DNA of 64,000 bases, from assembly GCA_934149275.1 (NCBI GenBank), contig CAKPEG010000001.1, positions 1 through 64,000 on the forward strand, written 5' to 3'. The stretch is from an uncultured Clostridia bacterium (GTDB lineage: Bacteria > Bacillota > Clostridia > TANB77 > CAG-508). Position numbers and translations under genes: made by a program. Shown here in pieces: positions 36,465 to 44,482 of the stretch. The notes under the pieces were generated by a model. That model worked only from the letters and a program-made list of their open reading frames with translations. It was not told where the DNA came from and searched no databases. Each line of letters opens with the position of its first letter. Positions within the stretch are counted from its first letter, which is position 1.

Positions 36465-37238
36465 TTATTTTTCTTCTTTCTTCTGAAACAACCGGCATTC
36501 CTTCATTGGTGTTGTCAGTTCCTGGCTAACAATCATTCCCTCAAAATCGCTGTCCATAACTCTATATCCAACATTCTTGAGTTCATAAACCGGCACAAAC
36601 TTTTTGGTACCATCCAAAATAGCCATGAAATCCGCAAGCTTTGCCTCTTCTGTTTTCTCTCTTTTTAACCGTCTTTCCAGATTGAAAGTAGACCAAAAAT
36701 CATAAAAAACATTTAAGGAAAAACCTCTTGCACACAACTCTACCCATTCGCGATTTACACGATGGACAACTGCACACAAGTCCTCATAGTGCTGAAAAAT
36801 CATACCATCACAGTACACCTGCGGTTTGTTTTCATCATAGTGTGCACCTACAGCATTTTTAATCAAAATTTCCGAAATACAACTAAGCTTAGCACCAATC
36901 TTATAATCCGCTTCTTTACCAGATTTATAAACCTGTAAAAGCTCTTCACGGACATAGGCCAGTTCATCGAAAATTTTGTTAATCGCTGCTACATCGTCTT
37001 CACTATAAGTAACAAAATTCGGAACATTTCCCGAAAGAGCTCTAGCACACTCTACCAGTCTTTCCATGCTCCAACACACTTCATTACCATCCCATTTAAT
37101 AGGAACAGCAATTGTTTCATCACAAAAGCTTTCAAGCCGTGCTCGAATCTCTTCTGCACAAGGAGTTCTAGCATATCTTCCATCCAAAGCTCCCATCTTA
37201 TTTGCGATCATCCGAGAAACAAAAACATTATCATGCAT
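36465..37238 (-). CDS. Unknown cytoplasmic protein of the higher-GC islet
   Basis: 257 residues (MHDNVFVSRMIANKMGALDG...), no signal peptide or membrane segment, with several Cys, Trp and Arg uncommon elsewhere in this window. AAAGGAGGAC before the ATG. One sampled 60-base line has 23 G+C against 13 in ligA, pointing to acquisition. Third gene of an operon with two other unrecognised genes (44-base gap before it). The C-terminus ends in KECRLFQKKEEK. I do not recognise it. Confidence 0.72.
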   Translation of the reverse strand: MHDNVFVSRMIANKMGALDGRYARTPCAEEIRARLESFCDETIAVPIKWDGNEVCWSMERLVECARALSGNVPNFVTYSEDDVAAINKIFDELAYVREELLQVYKSGKEADYKIGAKLSCISEILIKNAVGAHYDENKPQVYCDGMIFQHYEDLCAVVHRVNREWVELCARGFSLNVFYDFWSTFNLERRLKREKTEEAKLADFMAILDGTKKFVPVYELKNVGYRVMDSDFEGMIVSQELTTPMKECRLFQKKEEK

Positions 37239-37282
37239 ACTAAGTCCTCCTTTTACTGATGCATATCAATAGTTACATACTC

Positions 37283-37597
37283 TTAATCAATAAACTCATT
37301 TGAATTTGCACTAACATTAACCAGCCAATCATGTGCACTTTGAGAACCGCTAACCTGTGCTGCGCAAATTCTCCCATTACCCGTCTCACAGACTATTCTC
37401 CGTGCAATCCAATAAGCTACGTTAACATTAAAAACTTTCAGCTCCTCAGAAATGATAGTTGCAATCTCTTCAGCTTCATCAGGTGTAATGCAAAGCGTAT
37501 CAGAGATAATCTGAATCTTCATTCCATCTCTTTCAACCTTCAAATCAGTAGCTTTCTCCCGTCTAACCTTCCTTTGAAAAAATCCTCCAAAGCCCAT
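37283..37597 (-). CDS. Unknown small protein of the higher-GC islet
   Basis: 104 residues (MGFGGFFQRKVRREKATDLK...), with an alpha/beta pattern MKIQIISDTLCITPDEAEEI followed by a helix and VAYWIARRIVCETGNGRICA. Excellent ribosome site AAGGAGGTATTAGT. Middle gene of the islet operon, 77 bases after the 123-residue gene. No family recognised; a membrane role is unlikely. Confidence 0.68.
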   Translation of the reverse strand: MGFGGFFQRKVRREKATDLKVERDGMKIQIISDTLCITPDEAEEIATIISEELKVFNVNVAYWIARRIVCETGNGRICAAQVSGSQSAHDWLVNVSANSNEFID

Positions 37598-37674
37598 ACT
37601 AATACCTCCTTATAATTAAGATAGTAAAACTTTAATGATTTCTCAAAAACAGTACTTTGTCATATCAAAAGCAC

Positions 37675-38046
37675 TTACACATTAACTTTTAAACCGGTAA
37701 TAAAAACTTTTAATTTAGAGAATGACTTTGCAGTAAACTGATCATTGACATCAATCCAAATGTCTTTTCTCAATTTGCCGATAGCAAATATGCCTCCATT
37801 TTCACTATAAAGAATCGCGACCTCATCTTCATCGTAAATTTCAGCATTTTCAAAATTCTTCTTGTACTGATTAAGAATTTTTTCTGCCTCTTCTTTACAC
37901 TCTCCTAAATAAACGTTAACCGAATTGCAAAAATTTGCCTGAGAAGTTTCCGCAAAAGTAATTAACCATTTGTAACAATTTCTACAACAGTAAAATTTCT
38001 CACCTTTTAAGCCAGTAATCCGACCAGTTGTAATACTTACCTTCAT
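37675..38046 (-). CDS. Unknown protein with N-terminal Cys pair
   Basis: 123 residues; FYCCRNCYKWLITFAE near residues 18-33 carries a C-C-x2-C cluster that could bind metal, followed by a helix and a beta-rich second half (DEVAILYSENGGIFAIGK). AGGAGGATTTACT before the ATG. First gene of the islet operon; a TTGATA-16-TATAAG pair upstream (about 38075-38105) may be its promoter. Lies downstream of the tRNA-Thr 3' end. Not recognised. Confidence 0.68.
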   Translation of the reverse strand: MKVSITTGRITGLKGEKFYCCRNCYKWLITFAETSQANFCNSVNVYLGECKEEAEKILNQYKKNFENAEIYDEDEVAILYSENGGIFAIGKLRKDIWIDVNDQFTAKSFSKLKVFITGLKVNV

Positions 38047-38175
38047 AGTAAATCCTCCTATTCATAGAAAGTTAATATATCTACTTATATTAATAACAAT
38101 AAATATATCAACATCAACAGTTACAGTGGAATCTTCCATTTTTGGTACAGTTAATATTTTATCACAAGTTAACAT

Positions 38176-38211
38176 AAAAATCAACACTTTCTAAAACAGA
38201 AGTGTTGATTT
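38176..38211 (-). terminator. Terminator of the tRNA-Thr gene
   Basis: AATCAACACTT and AAGTGTTGATT pair around CTGTTTTAGA with TTTTT following on the minus strand, nine bases after the CCA end. Confidence 0.85.
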
Positions 38212-38220
38212 CTCTAGTAT

Positions 38221-38296
38221 TGGAGCCAATAGGCGGAATCGAACCGCCGACCTACAGGTTACGAATCTGTTGCTCTACCAACTGAGCTATATTGGC
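38221..38296 (-). tRNA. tRNA-Thr (anticodon CGT)
   Basis: 76 bases with encoded CCA. Acceptor GCCAATA/TATTGGC, D arm GCTC..GAGC, anticodon stem ACAGA/CCTGT (last pair A-C mismatched) around loop TTCGTAA, T arm GGCGG/CCGCC with TTCGATT. Discriminator base T, as in other Firmicute tRNA-Thr. Reads ACG codons. The 31-39 mismatch is unusual but the remaining stems are intact. Confidence 0.95.
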
Positions 38297-38316
38297 ATAT
38301 AAAATTCACAAAGAGA

Positions 38317-38345
38317 ATTATAACAAAATCATTACCTATTCGCAA
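38317..38345 (-). promoter_or_regulatory. Promoter of tRNA-Thr
   Basis: TTGCGA (38345-38340), 17 bases, TATAAT (38322-38317) on the minus strand. The start would be about 15 bases before the mature 5' end. CAAAGAGAATT/AATTCTCTTTG (38307-38382) forms a long-loop hairpin around it that may end the EndoQ transcript. Confidence 0.7.
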
Positions 38346-38387
38346 TACCTTTAAACTACTTTGTTCAATTCTCTTTGTAAAATTATT

Positions 38388-39581
38388 TTATTCTTTTGTT
38401 ACTTTTCCATAAACACCGCCACCGCCAGCATTTATTTTCATTTTTCCTTTTCTAGCAGCCTCAATGTTATCAGCTATTTTTTCACCAACAACTGCTTCTA
38501 TATCATCATAAGATAATTTATGTAAAATATTCATTTCTGTTTCAAATGCATTTAACAATTTATCTATTGTTTTAGCACCTAATCCAGGAATAAAAGTAAG
38601 TGGTATTTGATATACATATTCAGGTCTAAAATCAGGACTCTTTGTCTCTGGTTTATCTTTAATAATTTCTATTCTATCATAAACACCCATTGTTATATTT
38701 TTACTATCACACGTATCGCATTTTGTTACAGGTGCATCGCCTGGTATATTTTTATTACAAACTTCACAATATGTTCTATGGTATTTTCCAAGCTTAGGAT
38801 CCAATCCATAATTTGCAAGTATCTTTCTACCATCTTCATTTTTTAAAGCCATAACAAATTCTTTAAAACTAATATCATTTAATAACATTTTATTGTACTC
38901 TCTTGCAATTTTAGGTAAAGAATGTGCATCAGAATTAGTTAAAAATGTTTTTGTTTCTAATTCCGAAATCTTATCAGCAAGTGACGTATCAGCACTTAAT
39001 CCTAACTCTATTGCTGGTATGTCTTTAAATTTTTCTTTGAAAATTCTTTCTAATCTTGCAGTGCAATTTCCATAAAAACTTTTATGCGGTGTAAACGCAT
39101 GTGCAGGTACAAGAATTCCATTATATTTTTTTACTATATCAATAAGTTCATATGCTGAAATATTAGCTCTTTGTGAACTTAATGTAATATTTTTTATGTG
39201 TGTTGACATTTCTTTTGAAAATGCCTTTATATCAGATAAATGAGGAAAATAGCAAAGGTTATGCGCACTTCCTGTTTTTCCGTTTTCATTAATCTCTGAC
39301 GTTTCAATTTCACTTCCTAATATAATACATAATTTATCTTTATATATTATACCGCCATCTTCTATCTCATATGCTTCTCCATCTGCCAAAAACTTTTCAA
39401 TATCTTCTATAACATAAGGTGATGCGCAATCAATAATTCCTGCAACATTAATTCCCTTTCTATCAACACATTCTTTTGCAATATTAGCAAAATTTAAACT
39501 TCTAGCAGCTGTAATTTTTATTGGCTTGTTATTCTCACTTCTTCCTATGTGAATGTGCATGTCTGCAAATACTTCGTACAT
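38388..39581 (-). CDS. Endonuclease Q-like DNA repair nuclease (PHP, zinc finger, HhH)
   Basis: 397 residues: PHP domain with ADMHIHIGRS at the N-terminus, further metal ligands in LGSEIETSE, PAHAFTPH and LTNSDAHS; then a Cys4 zinc site (CEVCNK...CDTCDS near 270-295); then HhH motif IPGLGAKTIDKLLN and a Gly-rich tail. This domain order is that of archaeal and Bacillus EndoQ, which nicks DNA 5' of hypoxanthine, uracil or abasic sites. AAAGGAG before the ATG. It follows two unknown genes with a 24-base gap, so repair partners may be encoded there. Confidence 0.85.
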   Translation of the reverse strand: MYEVFADMHIHIGRSENNKPIKITAARSLNFANIAKECVDRKGINVAGIIDCASPYVIEDIEKFLADGEAYEIEDGGIIYKDKLCIILGSEIETSEINENGKTGSAHNLCYFPHLSDIKAFSKEMSTHIKNITLSSQRANISAYELIDIVKKYNGILVPAHAFTPHKSFYGNCTARLERIFKEKFKDIPAIELGLSADTSLADKISELETKTFLTNSDAHSLPKIAREYNKMLLNDISFKEFVMALKNEDGRKILANYGLDPKLGKYHRTYCEVCNKNIPGDAPVTKCDTCDSKNITMGVYDRIEIIKDKPETKSPDFRPEYVYQIPLTFIPGLGAKTIDKLLNAFETEMNILHKLSYDDIEAVVGEKIADNIEAARKGKMKINAGGGGVYGKVTKE

Positions 39582-39605
39582 CTTATTTCTCCTTTTATTG
39601 TCACA

Positions 39606-39848
39606 CTATTTCAAATCTTCCATATTAAATCCTGGTAAAAGTGGAGCTTCTTCGAAATGTTTTAATTTAGCTCTTGCCTTTTTCAATTCATCTAATAAGT
39701 TTCCACCCATTCTCAATTCGGCTTCTCTTTTAGCAAAAGCTGCTTCATTTCTCTCCATAGTATCATATATTTCCCTAACGGCACTAGGAATATCATTTCT
39801 AGTAATACAATTCATATTTTTTTGAAATCTTGTAAGTAATCCCATCAT
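39606..39848 (-). CDS. Small unknown protein upstream of EndoQ
   Basis: 80 residues, mostly helical (REIYDTMERNEAAFAKREAE), with a short Pro-containing C-terminus (PLLPGFNMEDLK). Its ATG overlaps the preceding stop by 4 bases (ATGA), showing translational coupling with the 181-residue gene. Not recognised. Confidence 0.7.
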   Translation of the reverse strand: MMGLLTRFQKNMNCITRNDIPSAVREIYDTMERNEAAFAKREAELRMGGNLLDELKKARAKLKHFEEAPLLPGFNMEDLK

Positions 39849-40390
39849 ACTTCTATTCCCTCCATTATATCAACAAATTCTTGGAAAGTATTTAAATAAA
39901 TATTGTTGCAATTTTTCATATTTTTATTAACTAAAATTTCCAATGCTTCTGGAACAGTATAAGCAATTCTATCAGATCTATGCATAATTAATCCACCAAA
40001 TTGATCTGCTAATTCTAATATATCGCTTTCTTTTTCTCTTTTTACATCCGGATTTTGCCCAACTCTCGAATGTTCAGCACAAATTTTACAAAATCTATCA
40101 TTAAAACCTAAAGATCTTAAATAATTTATATATTCAGCCTGTGATTTTTGCAATCTAACCAGTTCTTCTGGTGAATCAATTTTTAAACAATCATACATCA
40201 AACAAGCTGTTAATACTAAACCTTGATCAACATCTAATTTCATTGTATCCATGAATTCTCTTGCTAATTCTGCTTTCAAAATTACAGATGTATTAAAAAA
40301 TATATTTTGTTTTTTCTTTAGATATGTCATAATATCTATTTTTTTTATAAAATCTGGTTCATTTAAAATATATTCTGCAAAAGTTGCCAT
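39845..40390 (-). CDS. Unknown protein with degenerate HD-like fold
   Basis: 181 residues. TACLMYDCLK and CKICAEHSRVGQ stand where HD-domain phosphohydrolases carry HDIGK and a His pair, so it could be a catalytically dead or metal-free HD relative; the resemblance is only in pattern. TGGAGGAAATATT before the ATG. First gene of the EndoQ operon. Confidence 0.65.
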   Translation of the reverse strand: MATFAEYILNEPDFIKKIDIMTYLKKKQNIFFNTSVILKAELAREFMDTMKLDVDQGLVLTACLMYDCLKIDSPEELVRLQKSQAEYINYLRSLGFNDRFCKICAEHSRVGQNPDVKREKESDILELADQFGGLIMHRSDRIAYTVPEALEILVNKNMKNCNNIYLNTFQEFVDIMEGIEV

Positions 40391-40563
40391 AATATTTCCT
40401 CCACTATTAATATGTGATTATTATATTTCATGTATACTCTTTTTTCAACAAATGTTACATAAATGTAATATTACATTTATGTATATAATCTTATCAGTAA
40501 ATGATTTAATACTACTTTTTATAAAAATATTTTTTATATTTTATTAATATTTTTATGAAACAT

Positions 40564-40745
40564 TTTTTCTAATATTTTTAGAAACATTTTTTATGTTTTC
40601 TAATATTTTAGAAACACCTTTTTGTTTTTTAATATTTTTTTAAACGTTTTGTGTTTTCTAATATTTTTAGAAACATCTTTTTGTTTTCTAATATTTTTTA
40701 AAAAAGTTTTGTGTTTTCTAATATTTTTTAGAAACGTCTTTTATA
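40564..40745. repeat. Tandem 30-bp AT-rich repeat, about six units
   Basis: CTAATAT recurs at 40569, 40600, about 40630, 40658, 40688 and 40718, periods 28-31. The unit TTTTCTAATATTTTTAGAAA is itself an inverted repeat followed by a CATC/CGTTTTGTG spacer. A weaker unit may precede at 40540. There are no unique spacers. The 40391-40877 gap holds this array and the downstream terminator, with no gene. Confidence 0.85.
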
Positions 40746-40823
40746 TTTTTATAATTTTTAATCATTTATGTAATTTTCTCATTTTATAAATCTTTTAAAA
40801 ATACTAATAATTTATTTAAACGC

Positions 40824-40849
40824 AAAAAAGGACTACCAAAGTAATCCTT
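40824..40849 (-). terminator. Terminator of the LPxxG peptide gene
   Basis: AAGGATTAC-TTTG-GTAGTCCTT followed by TTTT on the minus strand, about 28 bases past the stop. Confidence 0.8.
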
Positions 40850-40877
40850 CATTTTCTTTAACATTATTAAATTAATA

Positions 40878-41222
40878 CTAGATATTATATTCTTTAACTT
40901 TTATATATGTATATATTGCAGATATAGAAGTTAAAGCTATTAAAACTACTATTCCTAAAGATGATTCTTTACCAGCATTAGGTAAAGGTGTATTTTCAAC
41001 CTTATTGGTATTATTAACTGGTATTGTATTATTAGCAACATTATTAGTAGTATTATTACTTGTATTATTAACTGAATTTAAAGTATTATTTCCAGCTGAA
41101 TTTCCACCTGAATTCTCTATTGGTTGGATTTGTGCTGCAGCAAAGCTTATTTTTGCTGATCCTAATATTAACGCAATCATTACAACAACAGTCATTAATT
41201 TTAATACACTTGATTTCTTCAT
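40878..41222 (-). CDS. Small Asn-rich surface protein with LPxxG sorting signal
   Basis: 114 residues: signal peptide (residues 1-29, ending ISFAAAQ), an Asn/Thr-rich low-complexity stretch of about 45 residues, then TPLPNAGKESS, a hydrophobic helix and a short charged tail (KVKEYNI). LPNAG fits the sortase pattern LPxxG near the usual LPxTG, predicting covalent attachment to the wall. AAGGAG before the ATG. No sortase is in the window. Confidence 0.75.
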   Translation of the reverse strand: MKKSSVLKLMTVVVMIALILGSAKISFAAAQIQPIENSGGNSAGNNTLNSVNNTSNNTTNNVANNTIPVNNTNKVENTPLPNAGKESSLGIVVLIALTSISAIYTYIKVKEYNI

Positions 41223-41378
41223 ATCTTTACTCCTTCGCTCATTTTTACTACATTACTATTATAGCACAACTTTTTTTTATATTGCAAGTTTTTTTTAGTA
41301 TTTTTTTGTTTTTTTCTTTAATTTTTTGCCAATACTAATACTAGATTAGCAAAATTCAAATATTTAAAGGAGATTTTT

Positions 41379-41654
41379 ATGAAAAAACCTACTCTAAATC
41401 TTTATTGTAAAGATCAAACCGAATTATCAACTTTCTTAGAAAGATTTTATAACAAAAAATTCGAAAATTCAATTGAAAATATTACCTTTGAAAATCCAAT
41501 TGAAATGGTTGATCTAATATCCGCAATCATTGATAATAACGATAGATACAATATTAGTGCTTGGATAAATCTTGATGAAGATATTTTTATAAAAATATCA
41601 AATTCTAATTTAAATGATATTATAAAATATCTTTATGAAAGATATCCAAGTTAA
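41379..41654 (+). CDS. Small unknown cytoplasmic protein
   Basis: 91 residues (MKKPTLNLYCKDQTELSTFL...), acidic, no membrane segment. AAAGGAG lies seven bases before the ATG. Its stop overlaps that of dtd on the other strand by 4 bases (tail to tail). No family recognised. Confidence 0.65.
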   Translation: MKKPTLNLYCKDQTELSTFLERFYNKKFENSIENITFENPIEMVDLISAIIDNNDRYNISAWINLDEDIFIKISNSNLNDIIKYLYERYPS

Positions 41655-42094
41655 TTTTCTTTTTCAAGCATTATTGTAACTGGACCATCATTTAACAATG
41701 AAACTTTCATGTCTGCTCCAAAAATTCCCGTTTCAACCTTTTCTACTTCTCTTTTGCATTTCTCCACAAAATATTTGTATAGTTCATTTGCCATGTCCGG
41801 TCTAGCACTATTTACAAAACTAGGTCTATTTCCATGTTGGCAATCTGCATATAATGTAAATTGTGATACAATTAATAATTCACCCTCAACATCCTTTATA
41901 GATAGATTCATCTTAGAGTTTTCATCTTTAAAAACTCTAAGATTGCAAAGTTTTTTTACTAAATAATCTGCTATTTCTCTAGTATCTGTATGAGTAACCC
42001 CAATCAATACTAAAAAACCATTATTAATTTTTCCAACTGTTTTAGAATCCACATCAACTTGTGCACTACTCACTCTTTGAACAAGTAATCTCAT
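41651..42094 (-). CDS. dtd: D-aminoacyl-tRNA deacylase
   Basis: 147 residues with the two signature motifs SQFTLYADCQHGNRPSF and NDGPVTI. Removes D-amino acids (and Gly from tRNA-Ala) mischarged on tRNA. Starts right at the stop of the zinc-ribbon gene. Confidence 0.96.
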   Translation of the reverse strand: MRLLVQRVSSAQVDVDSKTVGKINNGFLVLIGVTHTDTREIADYLVKKLCNLRVFKDENSKMNLSIKDVEGELLIVSQFTLYADCQHGNRPSFVNSARPDMANELYKYFVEKCKREVEKVETGIFGADMKVSLLNDGPVTIMLEKEN

Positions 42095-42817
42095 CTATTT
42101 ATTTTCCTCTGTTTCTTCTTTTTTAGTTCCACAATTTGCACAGAAAATATCTGCATCATCTATTATTTCACCACATCCGGAACATTTTCTTTTTCCTTCT
42201 GGTATAGTCTCTTCAACTACTTTCTCAACCTTCTCAGCTTCCTCATTTTTTTCAGTAGTTTCAGCTATTTCTTCAACTACTTTGCTATTTTCAGCAGTTT
42301 CAGGTATTTCATCAGTTTCTTTATTTTCTTCAGTAGCTTCTACTACTTCTTCCTTTTTAGCTCCACATTTTGGACAGAAAACATTACTATCATCTATAAT
42401 TTCTCCACATCCAGAGCATTTTCTTTTTCCATTTGGAATAAAAGGTTCAATTTCAACTTTTTCTTGTTCCTTACCACAAACTGGGCAAAATGTAGCATTT
42501 AAATCTACTTCAGTTCCACATTCAGGACATCTTTTTTTATTATTAAGTCCAAGAAGTTCTTTCTCTAGCTCTTCATTTTCTTTTTTAGCATTATCAATCT
42601 CTTCAATTTTTCCACTTATGAATGTCATTATTTCTTCATCCATAGTTCTTTTTTCATACATCTTTTCTCCTATTTCTAAAAATGTTTTTGAAACTTTAGA
42701 ATTATTTTCAGAAATTCTCTTTTTCAAAGCACTAATTCTTTGTGATTTATTAATGCTTTCTTGTAAACTATTTGATATTTCTGCACCCTTTTTAGTTAAT
42801 CCATCAAAAAATCCCAT
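42095..42817 (-). CDS. Triple zinc-ribbon protein with coiled coil
   Basis: 240 residues: coiled-coil N-terminal half (residues 1-95, rich in Lys/Glu), then CPECG..CPVCG, CSGCG..CPKCG and CSGCG..CANCG ribbons separated by Glu/Val-rich linkers. The last two ribbons share nearly the same sequence (KRKCSGCGEIIDDS/A), a recent duplication. Function unknown; the frame on the other strand is a shadow. GGAGG ribosome site. Located between gpsA and dtd. Confidence 0.8.
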   Translation of the reverse strand: MGFFDGLTKKGAEISNSLQESINKSQRISALKKRISENNSKVSKTFLEIGEKMYEKRTMDEEIMTFISGKIEEIDNAKKENEELEKELLGLNNKKRCPECGTEVDLNATFCPVCGKEQEKVEIEPFIPNGKRKCSGCGEIIDDSNVFCPKCGAKKEEVVEATEENKETDEIPETAENSKVVEEIAETTEKNEEAEKVEKVVEETIPEGKRKCSGCGEIIDDADIFCANCGTKKEETEENK

Positions 42818-42836
42818 TTCAAATTCCTCCTATGTT

Positions 42837-43820
42837 TTATTCTTCTTTTAAATCCCTAGTCATAAGCATCGTTACAGCCTTTTTGGGATCTAATTTTTCA
42901 TATAATACAGCATATACTGCATTTATTATTGGTACTTCTATGTTGTGCAATTTTGCTAATTTATATGCAACTTCTATATTATCAATGCTTTCTATAGTCA
43001 TTCCAACTTCTTTTCTAGTTTCTTCTATAGATTTTCCTTGACCAATCAGAATTCCTGCTCTTCTATTTCTACTATGCATACTACTGCATGTTACAATCAA
43101 ATCACCTAAACCTGTAAGTCCATAAAATGTATCTTTGTTTCCTCCTAAAGCTACTCCAAGTCTAGATATTTCAACTAGTCCTCTAGTAAGTAATGCAGCA
43201 AAAGTATTATCTCCTAATCCTAAACCTGCAGAAATTCCAGCACAAAAAGCAATAATATTTTTTAATGCTCCGCCAAACTCAACACCTTTTACATCTTTTG
43301 ATGTATACATTCTCATTTTGTCACTTTTGAAAATCTCAACAACTTCATCAGCTAATTCTTTACTTTCAGAAGCAACTACAAGAGCTGTTGGAACAAGAAC
43401 TGAAACCTCTTCAGCATGGCTTGGTCCAGATAAAACTCCTATTTTTGAATTAGGCAATTCCTCTTTTGCAACATCATCAAGTGTTTTTAGAGATGATGCT
43501 TCAAATCCCTTAGAGCAAATAATTATGCCCTGATTTTTTACAAAATCTTTATATTTTTTTATAACATCTCTTGTAAACTTTGATGGTGTTACATGTAAAA
43601 TTAATTCTGTCCCTTCTAGTACTTCTCTTGCATCTGTTGAACAATATACATTTTCAGGTATAACTATCTTAGGTAAAAACTTACATTTTCTTTCATTATT
43701 TATTAAATCTCTTTCTTCTTCTGAAAAAGACCATATTTTTACTTGGCATCCTTGCCCAGCTAGGTAAATAGCTAATGCAACTCCCCAGCTTCCACTTCCT
43801 ATAATCGCAATTTTTTTCAT
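42837..43820 (-). CDS. gpsA: NAD(P)H-dependent glycerol-3-phosphate dehydrogenase
   Basis: 327 residues from 43820 (AAAGGAG five bases upstream; the upstream ATG at 43859 overlaps plsY). GSGSWGVALA dinucleotide motif, CSKGFE near 110, catalytic Lys in GALKNIIAFCAGI, and LGDLIVTCSS. Makes glycerol-3-phosphate for phospholipids. Adjacent to plsY, which uses the product. Confidence 0.96.
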   Translation of the reverse strand: MKKIAIIGSGSWGVALAIYLAGQGCQVKIWSFSEEERDLINNERKCKFLPKIVIPENVYCSTDAREVLEGTELILHVTPSKFTRDVIKKYKDFVKNQGIIICSKGFEASSLKTLDDVAKEELPNSKIGVLSGPSHAEEVSVLVPTALVVASESKELADEVVEIFKSDKMRMYTSKDVKGVEFGGALKNIIAFCAGISAGLGLGDNTFAALLTRGLVEISRLGVALGGNKDTFYGLTGLGDLIVTCSSMHSRNRRAGILIGQGKSIEETRKEVGMTIESIDNIEVAYKLAKLHNIEVPIINAVYAVLYEKLDPKKAVTMLMTRDLKEE

Positions 43821-43836
43821 ACATTCTCCTTTGTAA

Positions 43837-44454
43837 TTAAAATATTCTTTTTTCTTCACCTTTTAACAATCTTTTTATATTAGCTCTATGATTAAAGTAA
43901 ACAAATACACCAAGTAAAATTCCAAAAATTCTATAATCACCTGGTACAGAATAATTTTCTGTGATAAATAATGTTAACACTGGAAATAGAATTGCAGCCG
44001 CAACAGATCCAAGTGAAACTATTCTTGTTAAAATCATCAATATTAAAGCAAATACTAAACAAATCAATCCAATTTGCCAGTTAACTATCATTATAACGCC
44101 TAAACTTGTAGCAACACCTTTTCCACCTTTAAATCCAAAGAATATAGGAAAAGTATGTCCAAGTACAACCATAAATCCAGCTAATTGTACCAAATACTCT
44201 GTGTGTTCAAAATCATCTACATTTCCTATAAATTTTGCAAACAACACAGCCACAACGCCTTTTAATACATCACATACAAGTGTTAGAATTGCCACCTTTT
44301 TTCCTGCAGTTCTAAGTACGTTTGTACTTCCAGCATTTTTGCTTCCTTTTTCTCTAACATCAAATCCAGCTATTTTCTTTGTAAAAATTACTGAAAAGCT
44401 TATACTTCCAATAAGATATGCTACTAATGCAACTAATATGTATATAGCAACCAT
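43837..44454 (-). CDS. plsY: Acyl-phosphate:glycerol-3-phosphate acyltransferase
   Basis: 205 residues, five membrane helices; conserved GSISFSVIF, GSKNAGSTNVLRT and GHTFPIFFGFKGGKGVATSLG. First acylation step of phosphatidic acid synthesis using acyl phosphate. Lies between der and gpsA, 16 bases before the gpsA start. Confidence 0.96.
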   Translation of the reverse strand: MVAIYILVALVAYLIGSISFSVIFTKKIAGFDVREKGSKNAGSTNVLRTAGKKVAILTLVCDVLKGVVAVLFAKFIGNVDDFEHTEYLVQLAGFMVVLGHTFPIFFGFKGGKGVATSLGVIMIVNWQIGLICLVFALILMILTRIVSLGSVAAAILFPVLTLFITENYSVPGDYRIFGILLGVFVYFNHRANIKRLLKGEEKRIF

Positions 44455-44482
44455 ATTATTTCCCCCTTATCTTTTGAAATTT

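Noticed and set aside
36465..38046. Prophage or plasmid module
   Set aside because: No integrase, replication or phage structural gene is seen; only composition and location hint at transfer.
40564..40745. Possible CRISPR array
   Set aside because: The units of about 30 bases are directly adjacent and there are no unique spacers or cas genes; it is a simple tandem repeat.
42282..42851. 189-residue plus-strand frame
   Set aside because: Shadow of the zinc-ribbon gene; Ser/Phe-rich composition typical of reverse frames.
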